DNA of 64,000 bases, taken from positions 1 to 64,000 of the forward strand of contig NZ_JACXXO010000012.1 of the NCBI RefSeq assembly GCF_017980685.1, given 5' to 3'. Position numbers and translations under genes: made by a program. How positions within the stretch are numbered: the stretch's first letter is position 1; every line of letters starts with the position of its first letter. The notes beneath the pieces were generated by a model. It did not search any database. It was not told where the DNA came from and saw only the letters and a program-made list of their open reading frames with translations. Shown in pieces: positions 49,135 through 58,379 of the stretch. This stretch comes from Pseudomonas iridis. GTDB taxonomy: Bacteria > Pseudomonadota > Gammaproteobacteria > Pseudomonadales > Pseudomonadaceae.

Positions 49135-50148
49135 GTGAGCTTTACCCCCGCCAATCGTCTGTTCCCTGCAACCCGCCTGCGTCGCAACCGTCGCGATGAC
49201 TTTTCGCGTCGGCTGGTGCGGGAAAATGTGCTGACGGTCGATGACCTGATCCTGCCGGTGTTCGTGCTCGACGGTGAAAACCGCCGCGAAGCCGTGGCGT
49301 CGATGCCGGGCGTAGAGCGGTTGACGATTGATCTGCTGCTTGAAGAAGCTGCCAAATGGGTCGAGCTGGGGATTCCGGCGCTGGCCTTGTTCCCGGTGAC
49401 GCCAGCGGAACTGAAATCTCTCGACGCTGCCGAAGCCTGGAACCCGCAGGGCATTGCCCAGCGCGCAACCCGTGCTCTGCGCGATCGATTCCCCGAGCTG
49501 GGCGTGATCACCGACGTCGCCCTCGATCCTTTTACCACCCACGGTCAGGACGGCATCCTCGACGAAGACGGCTATGTGCAGAACGACATCACTGTCGATG
49601 CGCTGGTCAGGCAAGCACTGTCCCATGCCGAAGCCGGCGCGCAGGTTGTCGCGCCATCGGACATGATGGACGGGCGCATCCAGGCGATTCGTGAAGCGCT
49701 GGAAATTGCCGGTCACGTCAACGTGCGCATCATGGCCTACTCGGCCAAGTACGCCAGCGCCTATTACGGCCCGTTCCGCGATGCCGTGGGTTCGGCCGCG
49801 AACCTGGGCAAGGCGAACAAGGCCTCCTATCAGATGGACCCGGCCAACAGTGACGAAGCGCTGCACGAAGTCGGTGCGGACTTGTCTGAAGGCGCGGACA
49901 TGGTCATGGTCAAGCCGGGCATGCCGTACCTGGACATTCTTTTCCGGGTAAAAGATGCCTTCAAGGTGCCGACCTTCGTCTATCAGGTCAGTGGCGAATA
50001 CGCCATGCACATGGCGGCGATCCAGAATGGCTGGTTGAGCGAAGCGGTGATTCTCGAATCACTGACCGCCTTTAAACGTGCCGGCGCTGATGGCATCCTG
50101 ACTTACTTTGCTGTCCGCGCCGCTCAATTGTTACGAGAGCAGAAATAG
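49135..50148 (+). CDS. hemB: Delta-aminolevulinic acid dehydratase HemB
   Basis: A 337-residue porphobilinogen synthase. GTG 49135 is chosen because AGGAG precedes it and MSFTPANR matches the P. aeruginosa start; an extension to 49027 does not. The active-site lysines are in YSAKYASAYYGPF and MVKPGMPYLD. The metal region reads DVALDPFTTHGQDG with Asp in place of the zinc-binding cysteines, so it is the magnesium-dependent Pseudomonas type. Confidence 0.96.
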   Translation: MSFTPANRLFPATRLRRNRRDDFSRRLVRENVLTVDDLILPVFVLDGENRREAVASMPGVERLTIDLLLEEAAKWVELGIPALALFPVTPAELKSLDAAEAWNPQGIAQRATRALRDRFPELGVITDVALDPFTTHGQDGILDEDGYVQNDITVDALVRQALSHAEAGAQVVAPSDMMDGRIQAIREALEIAGHVNVRIMAYSAKYASAYYGPFRDAVGSAANLGKANKASYQMDPANSDEALHEVGADLSEGADMVMVKPGMPYLDILFRVKDAFKVPTFVYQVSGEYAMHMAAIQNGWLSEAVILESLTAFKRAGADGILTYFAVRAAQLLREQK

Positions 50149-50166
50149 CCCTCCCAGGAACATTCC

Positions 50167-52392
50167 ATGAATACCGAAGGACTCACTGAAGTTGCCGTAA
50201 AAGAAGCTCAGCCGGTGGTCGAACAAATCACCGAAACCCCGCCGGAACTGGAGCCAGCGCCACCGGCGCCGGTCACCGAAGCCGTTGCGGCGGTGCCGGC
50301 GATCGCCATTCCCGGCCTGGATGACAGCAGCCTGTACATCCACCGCGAGCTCTCGCAATTGCAGTTCAATATCCGCGTGCTCGAACAGGCGCTGGACGAG
50401 TCCTACCCGTTGCTCGAGCGGCTGAAGTTCCTGCTGATCTTCTCCAGCAACCTCGACGAGTTCTTCGAAATTCGCGTCGCCGGCCTCAAGAAGCAAATCA
50501 CCTTCGCCCGCGAACAGGCCGGTGCCGATGGCTTGCAGCCGCATCAAGCCTTGGCCCGCATCAGCGAATTGGTGCACGGCCATGTTGATCGCCAATACGC
50601 GATCCTCAACGACATTCTTTTGCCGGAGCTTGAAAAGCATCAGGTCCGTTTCATCCGTCGCCGCAACTGGACGACCAAGATCAAGACCTGGGTGCGCCGT
50701 TATTTCCGCGACGAGATCGCGCCGATCATCACCCCGATCGGCCTCGACCCGACGCACCCGTTCCCGTTGCTGGTGAACAAGAGCCTGAACTTCATCGTCG
50801 AGCTGGAAGGCATCGACGCCTTCGGCCGCGATTCCGGTCTGGCGATCATCCCGGCGCCGCGTTTGCTGCCGCGCATCATCAAAGTGCCGGAAGAAGTCGG
50901 CGGCGCTGGCGACAACTATGTGTTCCTCTCGTCGATGATCCACGCTCACGCCGATGACCTGTTCCAAGGCATGAAGGTCAAGGGCTGCTACCAGTTCCGT
51001 CTGACGCGAAACGCTGACCTGGCACTCGATTCCGAAGACGTCGAAGACTTGGCCCGTGCGCTGCGTGGCGAGCTGTTCTCCCGTCGTTACGGCGACGCGG
51101 TGCGCCTGGAAGTGGCCGACACCTGCCCGAAACATCTGTCGGATTACCTGCTCAAGCAGTTCAACCTGAGCGAGACCGAGTTGTATCAGGTCAACGGCCC
51201 GGTCAACCTGACGCGTCTGTTCAGCATCACCGGTCTGGACAGCCATCCGGAGCTGCAATACACGCCGTTCACCCCGCAGATCCCGAAACTGCTGCAGAAC
51301 AGCGAGAACATTTTCAGTGTGGTCAGCAAGCAGGACATCCTGTTGCTGCACCCATTCGAGTCGTTCACTCCAGTGGTCGACCTGCTGCGCCAGGCCGCGA
51401 AAGACCCGCACGTTCTGGCTGTGCGCCAGACCCTGTATCGCTCGGGGGCCAACTCGGAAATCGTTGATGCGCTGGTCGATGCCGCGCGTAACGGCAAGGA
51501 AGTCACCGCGGTCATCGAACTGCGTGCGCGGTTCGACGAAGAGTCCAACCTGCAACTGGCCAGCCGTCTGCAAGCGGCCGGTGCGGTGGTGATCTACGGC
51601 GTGGTCGGCTTCAAGACCCACGCCAAAATGATGTTGATCCTGCGCCGTGAGCAGGGCGAGATTGTGCGTTACGCGCATTTGGGCACCGGTAACTACCACG
51701 CCGGCAACGCCAAGCTCTACACCGACTACAGTCTGCTGACCTCCGACGACGCCTTGTGCGAAGACGTCGGCAAACTGTTCAGTCAGTTGATCGGCATGGG
51801 CAAGACGCTGCGCATGAAAAAGCTGCTGCACGCGCCGTTCACCCTGAAGAAGGGCATGCTCGACATGATTGCCCGCGAAACCCAGTTCGCTGTGGAAGGC
51901 AAACCGGCGCACATCATTGCCAAGTTCAACTCGCTGACCGATCCGAAGATCATCCGCGCGCTGTACAAGGCCAGCCAGTCCGGTGTGCGCATCGATCTGG
52001 TGGTGCGGGGCATGTGCTGCCTGCGTCCGGGCATTACCGGGGTTTCGCACAATATTCACGTGCGCTCGATCATCGGTCGCTTCCTTGAGCACACCCGAGT
52101 GTTCTACTTCCTCAATGGCGGCGAGGAGCAGATGTTCCTCTCCAGCGCCGATTGGATGGAGCGTAACCTCGACAAGCGCGTCGAGACTTGCTTTCCGGTG
52201 GAAGGCAAGAAGCTGCTGACCCGGGTGAAGAAAGAGCTGGAGCTGTACCTGACCGACAACACCCACAGCTGGAGCCTGCAGTCGGATGGCCGTTACATCC
52301 GCAACACGCCAACCGGTAACCAGAACCCGAGAAGTGCACAGGCGACGTTGCTGGAGCGTTTGGGTAGCCCGATTCTGCCCGTGAGCAGTTGA
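50167..52392 (+). CDS. ppk1: Polyphosphate kinase Ppk1
   Basis: A 741-residue enzyme that makes polyphosphate from ATP. After a variable 50-residue N-terminus come the N, head and two phospholipase-D-like catalytic domains. The phosphohistidine lies in VVGFKTHAKMM and the second histidine in GRFLEHTRVFYF; SNLDEFFEIRVAGLK is the N-domain signature. It starts 18 bases after hemB and probably shares transcripts. The opposing gene encodes exopolyphosphatase. Confidence 0.96.
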   Translation: MNTEGLTEVAVKEAQPVVEQITETPPELEPAPPAPVTEAVAAVPAIAIPGLDDSSLYIHRELSQLQFNIRVLEQALDESYPLLERLKFLLIFSSNLDEFFEIRVAGLKKQITFAREQAGADGLQPHQALARISELVHGHVDRQYAILNDILLPELEKHQVRFIRRRNWTTKIKTWVRRYFRDEIAPIITPIGLDPTHPFPLLVNKSLNFIVELEGIDAFGRDSGLAIIPAPRLLPRIIKVPEEVGGAGDNYVFLSSMIHAHADDLFQGMKVKGCYQFRLTRNADLALDSEDVEDLARALRGELFSRRYGDAVRLEVADTCPKHLSDYLLKQFNLSETELYQVNGPVNLTRLFSITGLDSHPELQYTPFTPQIPKLLQNSENIFSVVSKQDILLLHPFESFTPVVDLLRQAAKDPHVLAVRQTLYRSGANSEIVDALVDAARNGKEVTAVIELRARFDEESNLQLASRLQAAGAVVIYGVVGFKTHAKMMLILRREQGEIVRYAHLGTGNYHAGNAKLYTDYSLLTSDDALCEDVGKLFSQLIGMGKTLRMKKLLHAPFTLKKGMLDMIARETQFAVEGKPAHIIAKFNSLTDPKIIRALYKASQSGVRIDLVVRGMCCLRPGITGVSHNIHVRSIIGRFLEHTRVFYFLNGGEEQMFLSSADWMERNLDKRVETCFPVEGKKLLTRVKKELELYLTDNTHSWSLQSDGRYIRNTPTGNQNPRSAQATLLERLGSPILPVSS

Positions 52393-52412
52393 GAGCTGAA
52401 AGTCAAAAGCCC

Positions 52413-52657
52413 CTCACCCTAACCCTCTCCCCGAGGGAGAGGGGACTGACCGAGCTGAATGGTCGAGCTACGCCGACCTCAACTATCGAGCCGAACTCAG
52501 GTTTGAGTAGCACGCAGATCGGCTCCCTCTCCCTCGAGAGAGGGAGCTGACAGAAGTGCCTAAGGATTTGCACCGACCTGAGATATCGAGTCGAACTGAG
52601 GATTCGAAAGTCACGCAAATTGGCTCCCTCTCCCTCGGGAGAGGGCTGGGGTGAGGG
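52413..52657. repeat. Inverted-repeat-rich block with a tandem 72-base repeat
   Basis: Three hairpins of the CCCTCTCCC/GGGAGAGGG type lie at about 52424-52444, 52523-52548 and 52624-52645. The sequences leading into the last two (52472-52543 and 52572-52644) are imperfect direct copies at a period of about 100, sharing ATCGAG, CGAACT, CACGCA and GGCTCCCTCTCCCTCG. It fills the gap between convergent ppk1 and ppx and is a different family from the REPINs. Confidence 0.85.
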
Positions 52658-52691
52658 GGCGGTTCACCTCCGGCCTCAAGTCGAATCCAAT

Positions 52692-52723
52692 AAAAAAGGC
52701 GATCCAGAAGGATCGCCTTTTTT
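52692..52723. terminator. Bidirectional terminator between ppk1 and ppx
   Basis: AAAAAAGGCGATCC (52692-52705) pairs with GGATCGCCTTTTTT (52710-52723) around AGAA; A and T runs on both sides suit both convergent genes. Confidence 0.94.
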
Positions 52724-52738
52724 GCGCCCAGCCAATAC

Positions 52739-54241
52739 TCAGTGAACCGTGAGAACAATCCCCACCCGCGTCAACCAATCAGCCTCAAGCCCGAAATCCG
52801 CCTGAGTCAGCTGATTCTCATCCAGCCAGTTCTGCGGAAATTCCACATCAAGGTTATTGCCTTTGGCATGCAGCACCACCTGCGGCATCGCCTGCGTACC
52901 ACGGATGTGGTGGAACAGGATCGCAAAGCGCAGCAGCACGCAGAGGCGGATCAGCTTGTCGCCGTCGGCACCAAAATCGGCGAACTTGTCCTTGGGGATA
53001 TTGCGGCGATGGCCGCGCACCAAAAGGGCGAGCATCTGCTGGTCTTCACGGGAGAACCCGGCCAGATCAGAGTGTTCGATCAAATACGCGCCGTGCTTGT
53101 GATAGTGGTAGTGAGCGATGTCGAGGCCGACTTCGTGCACTTTCGCAGCCCAGCCCAGCAGTTCGCGCCAGATGCCGTCATCCAGCTGCCAGTCCGCGGC
53201 AACCTGATCGAAGGCGTGCAGGGCTTTGCGTTCGACCCGCTCCGCTTGTTCGACATCGACATGGTAGCGCTCCATCAGTGACGTCAGGGTGCGTTCGCGC
53301 ACATCTTCGTGATGATGGCGGCCAAGCAGGTCGTAGAGCACGCCTTCACGCAGCGCGCCGTCGCAGTGATCCATGCGTTGCAGTTCGAGGGCGTCGAAGA
53401 TCGCTTCGAGAATCGCCAGGCCTGCCGGGAAAATCGCCCGACGGTCGGGCTTGATGCCATCGAAATCGATTTTGTCGACATCGCCCAGCTTGAACAGTCG
53501 GCGTTTGAGCCAGGCCAGGCCTTCGGCATTCACTTCGCCGGTGCCGTGGCCGCCGGCCTTCAGCGCCAGGCCAATGGCACGAATGGTGCCGGAGGAGCCG
53601 ATGGCTTCATCCCAGGTCAGACGGTGCAGGGCGTGTTCGATGCTCATGATCTCCAGCCGCGCCGCGGTGTACGCCTGGGCGTAACGGGCCGGGGTGATCT
53701 TGCCGTCCTTGAAGTAGCGCTGGGTAAAGCTGACGCAGCCCATTTGCAGGCTTTCACGCAGCAACGGTTCGAAGCGCTGACCGATGATGAATTCGGTACT
53801 GCCGCCGCCGATGTCGGCGACCAGACGCTTGCCCGGGGTGTCGGCGAGGGTGTGCGACACACCCAGATAAATCAGGCGCGCTTCTTCGCGGCCGGAGATG
53901 ACTTCCACCGGATGACCGAGGATTTCTTCGGCGCGATGAATGAATTCGAGGCGGTTGCGCGCTTCACGCAGGGCGTTGGTGCCGACGATCCGCACGGCGC
54001 CCAGCGGCATACCGTTGATCAGTTGGGCAAAGCGCTTGAGGCAATCGAGGCCACGTTGCATCGACTCTTCGTTGAGCTGGCGCTGGTCGTCGATGCCGGC
54101 GGCCAGTTGCACTTTCTCGCCGAGGCGCTCAAGGATACGGATTTCGCCGTTCTGGGCCTTGGCCACGACCATGTGAAAGCTGTTGGAGCCCAAGTCGATT
54201 GCAGCGATCAGGGACAGATTCTTGGCTTTGGATTGCGGCAT
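52739..54241 (-). CDS. ppx: Exopolyphosphatase Ppx
   Basis: A 500-residue Ppx/GppA enzyme that degrades polyphosphate (and possibly pppGpp). The actin-like fold motifs are AAIDLGSNSFHMVVAK, LVADIGGGSTEFIIG and EAIGSSGTIRAIG; the C-terminal part is HD-like (EVGLDIAHYHYHKHGAYLIEHSDLAGFSREDQ). Convergent with ppk1, so synthesis and breakdown are side by side. Confidence 0.96.
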   Translation of the reverse strand: MPQSKAKNLSLIAAIDLGSNSFHMVVAKAQNGEIRILERLGEKVQLAAGIDDQRQLNEESMQRGLDCLKRFAQLINGMPLGAVRIVGTNALREARNRLEFIHRAEEILGHPVEVISGREEARLIYLGVSHTLADTPGKRLVADIGGGSTEFIIGQRFEPLLRESLQMGCVSFTQRYFKDGKITPARYAQAYTAARLEIMSIEHALHRLTWDEAIGSSGTIRAIGLALKAGGHGTGEVNAEGLAWLKRRLFKLGDVDKIDFDGIKPDRRAIFPAGLAILEAIFDALELQRMDHCDGALREGVLYDLLGRHHHEDVRERTLTSLMERYHVDVEQAERVERKALHAFDQVAADWQLDDGIWRELLGWAAKVHEVGLDIAHYHYHKHGAYLIEHSDLAGFSREDQQMLALLVRGHRRNIPKDKFADFGADGDKLIRLCVLLRFAILFHHIRGTQAMPQVVLHAKGNNLDVEFPQNWLDENQLTQADFGLEADWLTRVGIVLTVH

Positions 54242-54360
54242 GGTCAGGGGGTCTCGGTCGATAACCCCGACATCGTGCCACGATCAACGGCTGACGCCAA
54301 CGCGCACGGTTCAAACCCTTGATCTGACACAAGAATGCTGGTGACCGCTACGCGGTCATT

Positions 54361-54424
54361 TGCTAGCAGGCTAGCTCCCACATTGGAATGCGCTCTCTTG
54401 TGGGAGCTAGCCTGCTAGCGAAAA
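54361..54424. repeat. REPIN variant, CTAGCAGGCTAGC type
   Basis: TGCTAGCAGGCTAGCTCCCAC and GTGGGAGCTAGCCTGCTAGC flank a 15-base loop. The core GAGCCTGCTCGCG of the other REPINs is replaced by AGCCTGCTAGCG in both arms, a compensated change. Confidence 0.92.
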
Positions 54425-54449
54425 AGACATTACAGACGCCGAGGCTCTT

Positions 54450-55187
54450 TCAGGCCACCGCTTCAACCGTACCAATGAAATTCGCCAGTTCTGCCGTTTG
54501 CGGATTGGCAAACAACACTTTCGGATCCCCCACTTCATGCACCTTGCCATGGTGCATGAACACCAGTTTGTCGCCGACCTCACGGGCAAAGCGCATCTCG
54601 TGGGTGACCATGATCAGCGTCATGCCTTCTTTGGCCAGTTGCCGAACCACGGCGAGCACTTCATTGACCAGCTCCGGGTCCAGCGCCGAAGTGATCTCGT
54701 CACACAGCAGCACTTTCGGCGACATCGCCAACGCCCGGGCAATCGCCACGCGTTGCTGCTGCCCGCCGGACAGCCGATCCGGGAACGCGTCAAACTTTTC
54801 GCCCAGGCCGACGCGCTCCAGCATCTCGCGCGCCAGTTCGGCAGCCTTGGCCTTCGGCACTTTCTGCACCACTTGCGGCGCGAGCATGACGTTTTCGCCA
54901 ACGGTCAGGTGCGGGAACAGGTTGAACTGCTGGAACACCATGCCGACTTTCTGCCGCAAGCTGCGCAGGTCGGCGCGGGCGGCGTCGAGGTATTCGCCGT
55001 CGACTTCAATCACGCCGTCATTGATCGACTCCAGTCCGTTAAGCGTACGCAGCAGGGTCGATTTGCCCGAGCCGCTGCGGCCGATGATCGCTACCACCTG
55101 GCCTTCCTCGACGCTGAGGTCGATGCCTTTGAGGACGTGGTGATCGCCGTAGTATTTATGCAGGGCGGAAATTCTAAGCAGAGGCAT
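54450..55187 (-). CDS. Amino-acid ABC transporter ATP-binding protein
   Basis: A 245-residue GlnQ/HisP-type ATPase: Walker A GRSGSGKST, Q-loop VGMVFQQFNLFPHLT, signature LSGGQQQRVAIARAL, Walker B VLLCDEITSALDPE. The start at 55187 (MPLLRISALHKYYGDHHVLKG) is canonical and overlaps the permease gene by 14 bases. Last gene of a four-gene polar-amino-acid uptake operon. Confidence 0.94.
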   Translation of the reverse strand: MPLLRISALHKYYGDHHVLKGIDLSVEEGQVVAIIGRSGSGKSTLLRTLNGLESINDGVIEVDGEYLDAARADLRSLRQKVGMVFQQFNLFPHLTVGENVMLAPQVVQKVPKAKAAELAREMLERVGLGEKFDAFPDRLSGGQQQRVAIARALAMSPKVLLCDEITSALDPELVNEVLAVVRQLAKEGMTLIMVTHEMRFAREVGDKLVFMHHGKVHEVGDPKVLFANPQTAELANFIGTVEAVA

Positions 55188-55824
55188 GCAGTCTCCTTTC
55201 CAGGTAGCGCGCACTGAGGGACAAGGGGTAGCAGAGCAGGAAATAGCCGAGGGCAACGAGGCCGTAGACCATGAAGGGTTCGAACGTGGCGTTGGCGAGC
55301 ATGCCGCCGGTCTTGGTCAGTTCGGTGAAGCCGATGATCGAGGTCACGGCGGTGCCTTTGACCACTTGCACCGAGAAACCCACGGTCGGTGCCACGGCAA
55401 TGCGCAGCGCTTGCGGCAGGATCACGTAGCGCAATTGCTCCAGCGGATTGAGCGCCAGGCTCGATGAGGCTTCCCACTGGCCATTGGGAATGGCTTCGAC
55501 GCAACCGCGCCAGATCTCCGCCAGATAGGCGCTGGTGAACAAGGTCAGGGCCACTGCCGCCGCCATCCACGGCGAAATCTCGATCCCGGCCAGCGCCACG
55601 CCGAAGAACACCAGAAACAGTTGCATCAACAGCGGCGTGCCCTGGAACAGCTCGATCCAGGTGCGGGCGATATTGCTCGACAGGGTGTTTTTCGAGATGC
55701 GCATGATCAGGATCAGCAGCCCGACGATGCCGCCGCCAATAAACGCCACCAGCGACAATGCCAGTGTCCATTGCAGGCCGGTGAGCAGGTTGCGCAGGAT
55801 GTCCCAGAACGTGAAGTCGCTCAT
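55174..55824 (-). CDS. Amino-acid ABC transporter permease (second)
   Basis: A 216-residue HisM/GlnP-type permease with about five transmembrane helices. The EAA loop reads EASSSLALNPLEQLRYVILPQALRIAVAP, and WIELFQGTPLLMQLFLVFFG is the family N-terminal signature. It overlaps the first permease by four bases. The two permeases would form a heterodimeric channel. Confidence 0.94.
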   Translation of the reverse strand: MSDFTFWDILRNLLTGLQWTLALSLVAFIGGGIVGLLILIMRISKNTLSSNIARTWIELFQGTPLLMQLFLVFFGVALAGIEISPWMAAAVALTLFTSAYLAEIWRGCVEAIPNGQWEASSSLALNPLEQLRYVILPQALRIAVAPTVGFSVQVVKGTAVTSIIGFTELTKTGGMLANATFEPFMVYGLVALGYFLLCYPLSLSARYLERRLHASA

Positions 55825-56489
55825 TGGCTGCTCCTGGAAATGTAGCGACGGCCGAGCCAATTGAGCAATTGGCGGATCAGCAGCGCCATGCACAGATAGA
55901 TCAGCGTGGTCAGCGCGTAGGTTTCAAAAGCGCGGAAGTTGCGCGACTGAATGAAGTTGGCGGCAAAGCTCAGCTCCTCGGTGGCGATTTGCGAACACAC
56001 CGCCGAGCCGAGCATGACGATGATGATCTGACTGCTCAGGGCCGGCCAGACCTTACCCAGCGCCGGCAGCAGCACCACGTGGCGGAACGCTTCGAAGCGC
56101 GTCATCGCCAGTGCCGCTGCGGCTTCCAGTTGCCCACGCGGAATCGCCTGAATGCCGGCGCGGATGATCTCGGTCGAATACGCCCCGAGGTTGATGACCA
56201 TCGCCAGCACGGCTGCTTGCCACTCTGAAATCTGCACACCGAGGGACGGCAGGCCGAAGAAGATGAAAAACAGTTGCACCAGAAACGGCGTGTTGCGGAT
56301 CAACTCGACATAGACGCCGAAAATCGCCGAGAACGGACGGATGTTCCACGCCCGTACCAGCGCCCCGACAATGCCCACGCTCACCCCAAGCAGTGCGCCG
56401 ATGGCCGTTAGCTCAAGGGTGAACAGCGCGCCGCGTAGCAGCAGGTCGGTGTTTTCCACCACCGGCATGAAATCGAACTGATAAGCCAT
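55821..56489 (-). CDS. Amino-acid ABC transporter permease (first)
   Basis: A 222-residue HisM/GlnP-type permease: GVYVELIRNTPFLVQLFFIFFGLPSLG, EIIRAGIQAIPRGQLEAAAALAMTRFEAFRHVVLLPALGKVWPAL (EAA loop). The coupling to the next gene is by ATGA overlap. The gene follows the binding-protein gene with a 21-base gap. Confidence 0.94.
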   Translation of the reverse strand: MAYQFDFMPVVENTDLLLRGALFTLELTAIGALLGVSVGIVGALVRAWNIRPFSAIFGVYVELIRNTPFLVQLFFIFFGLPSLGVQISEWQAAVLAMVINLGAYSTEIIRAGIQAIPRGQLEAAAALAMTRFEAFRHVVLLPALGKVWPALSSQIIIVMLGSAVCSQIATEELSFAANFIQSRNFRAFETYALTTLIYLCMALLIRQLLNWLGRRYISRSSQ

Positions 56490-56510
56490 GAGGTTCTCCC
56501 GCGCAGTCGA

Positions 56511-57296
56511 TCAGAGATCGGCCGGCAGCGGCTCTTTCAGCCAGGTCTGCGAGTTCTTTTCCAGCGCGCCGTCAGTCTTGGCGGTGTTGAGGATGTCGTT
56601 GACCTTGGCCAACAGCGCCGCTTCGTTCTTGTTAACGCCAACGTAGACCGGCGAATCCTTGAGCTTCACTTTCAGCGCCGGCACCCGTTTCGGGTTCTTT
56701 TCGCTGATGGCGACCATCACCACGTTGCCGCTGGCAATCAGGTCGACCTGGCCTGCGAGGTAGGCGGCGATGGTCGAGTTGTTGTCTTCGAAGCGCTTGA
56801 TGGTCACGCCTTCAGGGGCGACTTTGCTCAATTCGATGTCTTCGATGGCGCCACGGGTGACGCTGATGGTCTTGCCCTTGAGGTCGTCGAGGCTGGTAAT
56901 CGCCGCGTCTGGTGGGCCGAACACGGCGAGGTAGAACGGTGCGTAGGCGCGCGAGAAGTCGATGACTTTCTCGCGTTCCGGGTTCTTGCCCAGGCTGGAA
57001 ATCACCAGATCGACCTTGCCGGTGGTCAGAAAGGGGATGCGATTGGTGCTGTTGACCGGGGTGAGTTCGAGTTTGACCTTGAGCTGATCGGCCAGCAGTT
57101 TCGCCGTGTCGATGTCCAGGCCGCGGGGTTTCATGTCCGGGCCGACCGAGCCGAACGGCGGGAAGTCCTGCGGCACGGCGACTTTCAGCGTGCCGCGTTT
57201 GACCACGTCGTCGAGACCGTCGGCGTGAGCGGGCGCCTGGCACAACAACAGGCCGGCAAACAGGGAAGCGAGGAGGGCGCTGTAACGCAGGGTCAT
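56511..57296 (-). CDS. Amino-acid ABC transporter substrate-binding protein
   Basis: A 261-residue periplasmic binding protein (SBP family 3). The signal peptide MTLRYSALLASLFAGLLLCQAPAHA leads to a mature start DGLDDVVKRGTLKVAVPQDFPPFG. DLVISSLGKNPEREKVIDFSRAYAPF is the hinge motif. The ligand is an amino acid of unknown identity. The 28-codon extension upstream is not signal-like. First gene of the transporter operon, divergent from a GntR regulator. Confidence 0.93.
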   Translation of the reverse strand: MTLRYSALLASLFAGLLLCQAPAHADGLDDVVKRGTLKVAVPQDFPPFGSVGPDMKPRGLDIDTAKLLADQLKVKLELTPVNSTNRIPFLTTGKVDLVISSLGKNPEREKVIDFSRAYAPFYLAVFGPPDAAITSLDDLKGKTISVTRGAIEDIELSKVAPEGVTIKRFEDNNSTIAAYLAGQVDLIASGNVVMVAISEKNPKRVPALKVKLKDSPVYVGVNKNEAALLAKVNDILNTAKTDGALEKNSQTWLKEPLPADL

Positions 57297-57410
57297 GGAC
57301 AATCTCCGGATCGGCGGGAAGTATTTTCTGCGATCGGACAGAGCATGGGCCGTGCCAATACGCAGCTTTCGTCCCGGCACGCCGCAGTTTCAGCGGGTTT
57401 GCTCGGTCTT

Positions 57411-57544
57411 ACTGGTCTGAACAGTCAGGTTGTTTTTCGCACTGCGATAGCGCATCGCTCAGGTTCGCCGAACCCCGCTGGGGCACGACTTGCCGGACTC
57501 GGCGAATAGCTTTACAACTAGCCGCATATTGGTCTGGTACGTCT
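57411..57544. promoter_or_regulatory. Repeated TGGTCTG motifs in the transporter/GntR divergent region
   Basis: ACTGGTCTGAACAGTC (57411-57426) and ATTGGTCTGGTACGTC (57527-57542) share TGGTCTG with AC and GTC after it; the first also has ACTG/CAGT symmetry. They could be operators for the adjacent FadR-type regulator. The remaining 255-base gap shows no gene. Confidence 0.3.
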
Positions 57545-57551
57545 GAAAATC

Positions 57552-58259
57552 ATGAACTCGATCTCCCGCGCCGTGCCCGAAGTGGCGCTGCAAGCGATCC
57601 GCAAATTGATCACCGAACAGGGCTTCGGCGCGGGCGATGCCTTGCCGTCGCAACGTGATCTGGCGCTTCAACTGGGCGTCAGCCGGGCGTCGTTGCGTGA
57701 GGCGCTGTCATCGCTGAGCGCGCTGGGTTTGGTCAGCATTCAGCCGGGCAAGGGTGTGTTCGTGCAGTCGCCGGTGGATTTGTCGCGCGGGGAGAGTGCC
57801 GGGAGCTGGCCCTTCGCGGCGCAGGCCTCGCCGCTGGATATCTTTCAATTACGCTATGCCCTTGAAGGCTTCGCGGCGGGGCTGGCGGCGGTGACGTTGA
57901 GCACAGCTGATCTGGATGCGCTGGAAGACAATGTCGCCGCTATGCGCGAGCAATTGCGATGCGCCGACTTCGAAGCCGCGGCGAAGCTGGATTTCGAATT
58001 TCACCGACGAATCCTGCTGGCCAGCGGTAATCAGGCGATGCTGAGCATCCTTACCGCCAGCGCCGAGATCTTTCTGGAGAGTCAGAAACTACCGTTCATC
58101 CGCGCCGAACGCGCCATGGAAACATGGCAGGAGCACCGCAAGATCCTTCGCGCGCTGGCCCGGCGTGCCTCGGGTGCAGCGCAAAAAGCCATGCAGGAAC
58201 ACGTGCGCAACGCCGCACTGCGCACCGGAATCGCCTTCATTGCTCCCGCCAGCGCTTGA
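57552..58259 (+). CDS. FadR/GntR-family transcriptional regulator
   Basis: A 235-residue regulator: winged helix with LPSQRDLALQLGVSRASLREALSSLSALGLVSIQPGKGVFV (about 30-72), then the all-helical FCD effector domain (about 90-225) with FQLRYALEGFAAGLAA and the metal-type residues LDFEFHRRILLASGN and WQEHRKILRAL. Divergent from the amino-acid transporter, so it probably controls that operon; the effector is unknown. Confidence 0.92.
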   Translation: MNSISRAVPEVALQAIRKLITEQGFGAGDALPSQRDLALQLGVSRASLREALSSLSALGLVSIQPGKGVFVQSPVDLSRGESAGSWPFAAQASPLDIFQLRYALEGFAAGLAAVTLSTADLDALEDNVAAMREQLRCADFEAAAKLDFEFHRRILLASGNQAMLSILTASAEIFLESQKLPFIRAERAMETWQEHRKILRALARRASGAAQKAMQEHVRNAALRTGIAFIAPASA

Positions 58260-58379
58260 CTTGAGCTATACCCAAACTCATGAGGCACCATAGCAAGACT
58301 CAATCATCTGCGGCTTCCTGAACCGGAGCGGGGCGGATATGATGGGCCACGTTTTTTTGCTTACAACCTGGAGAATTCC

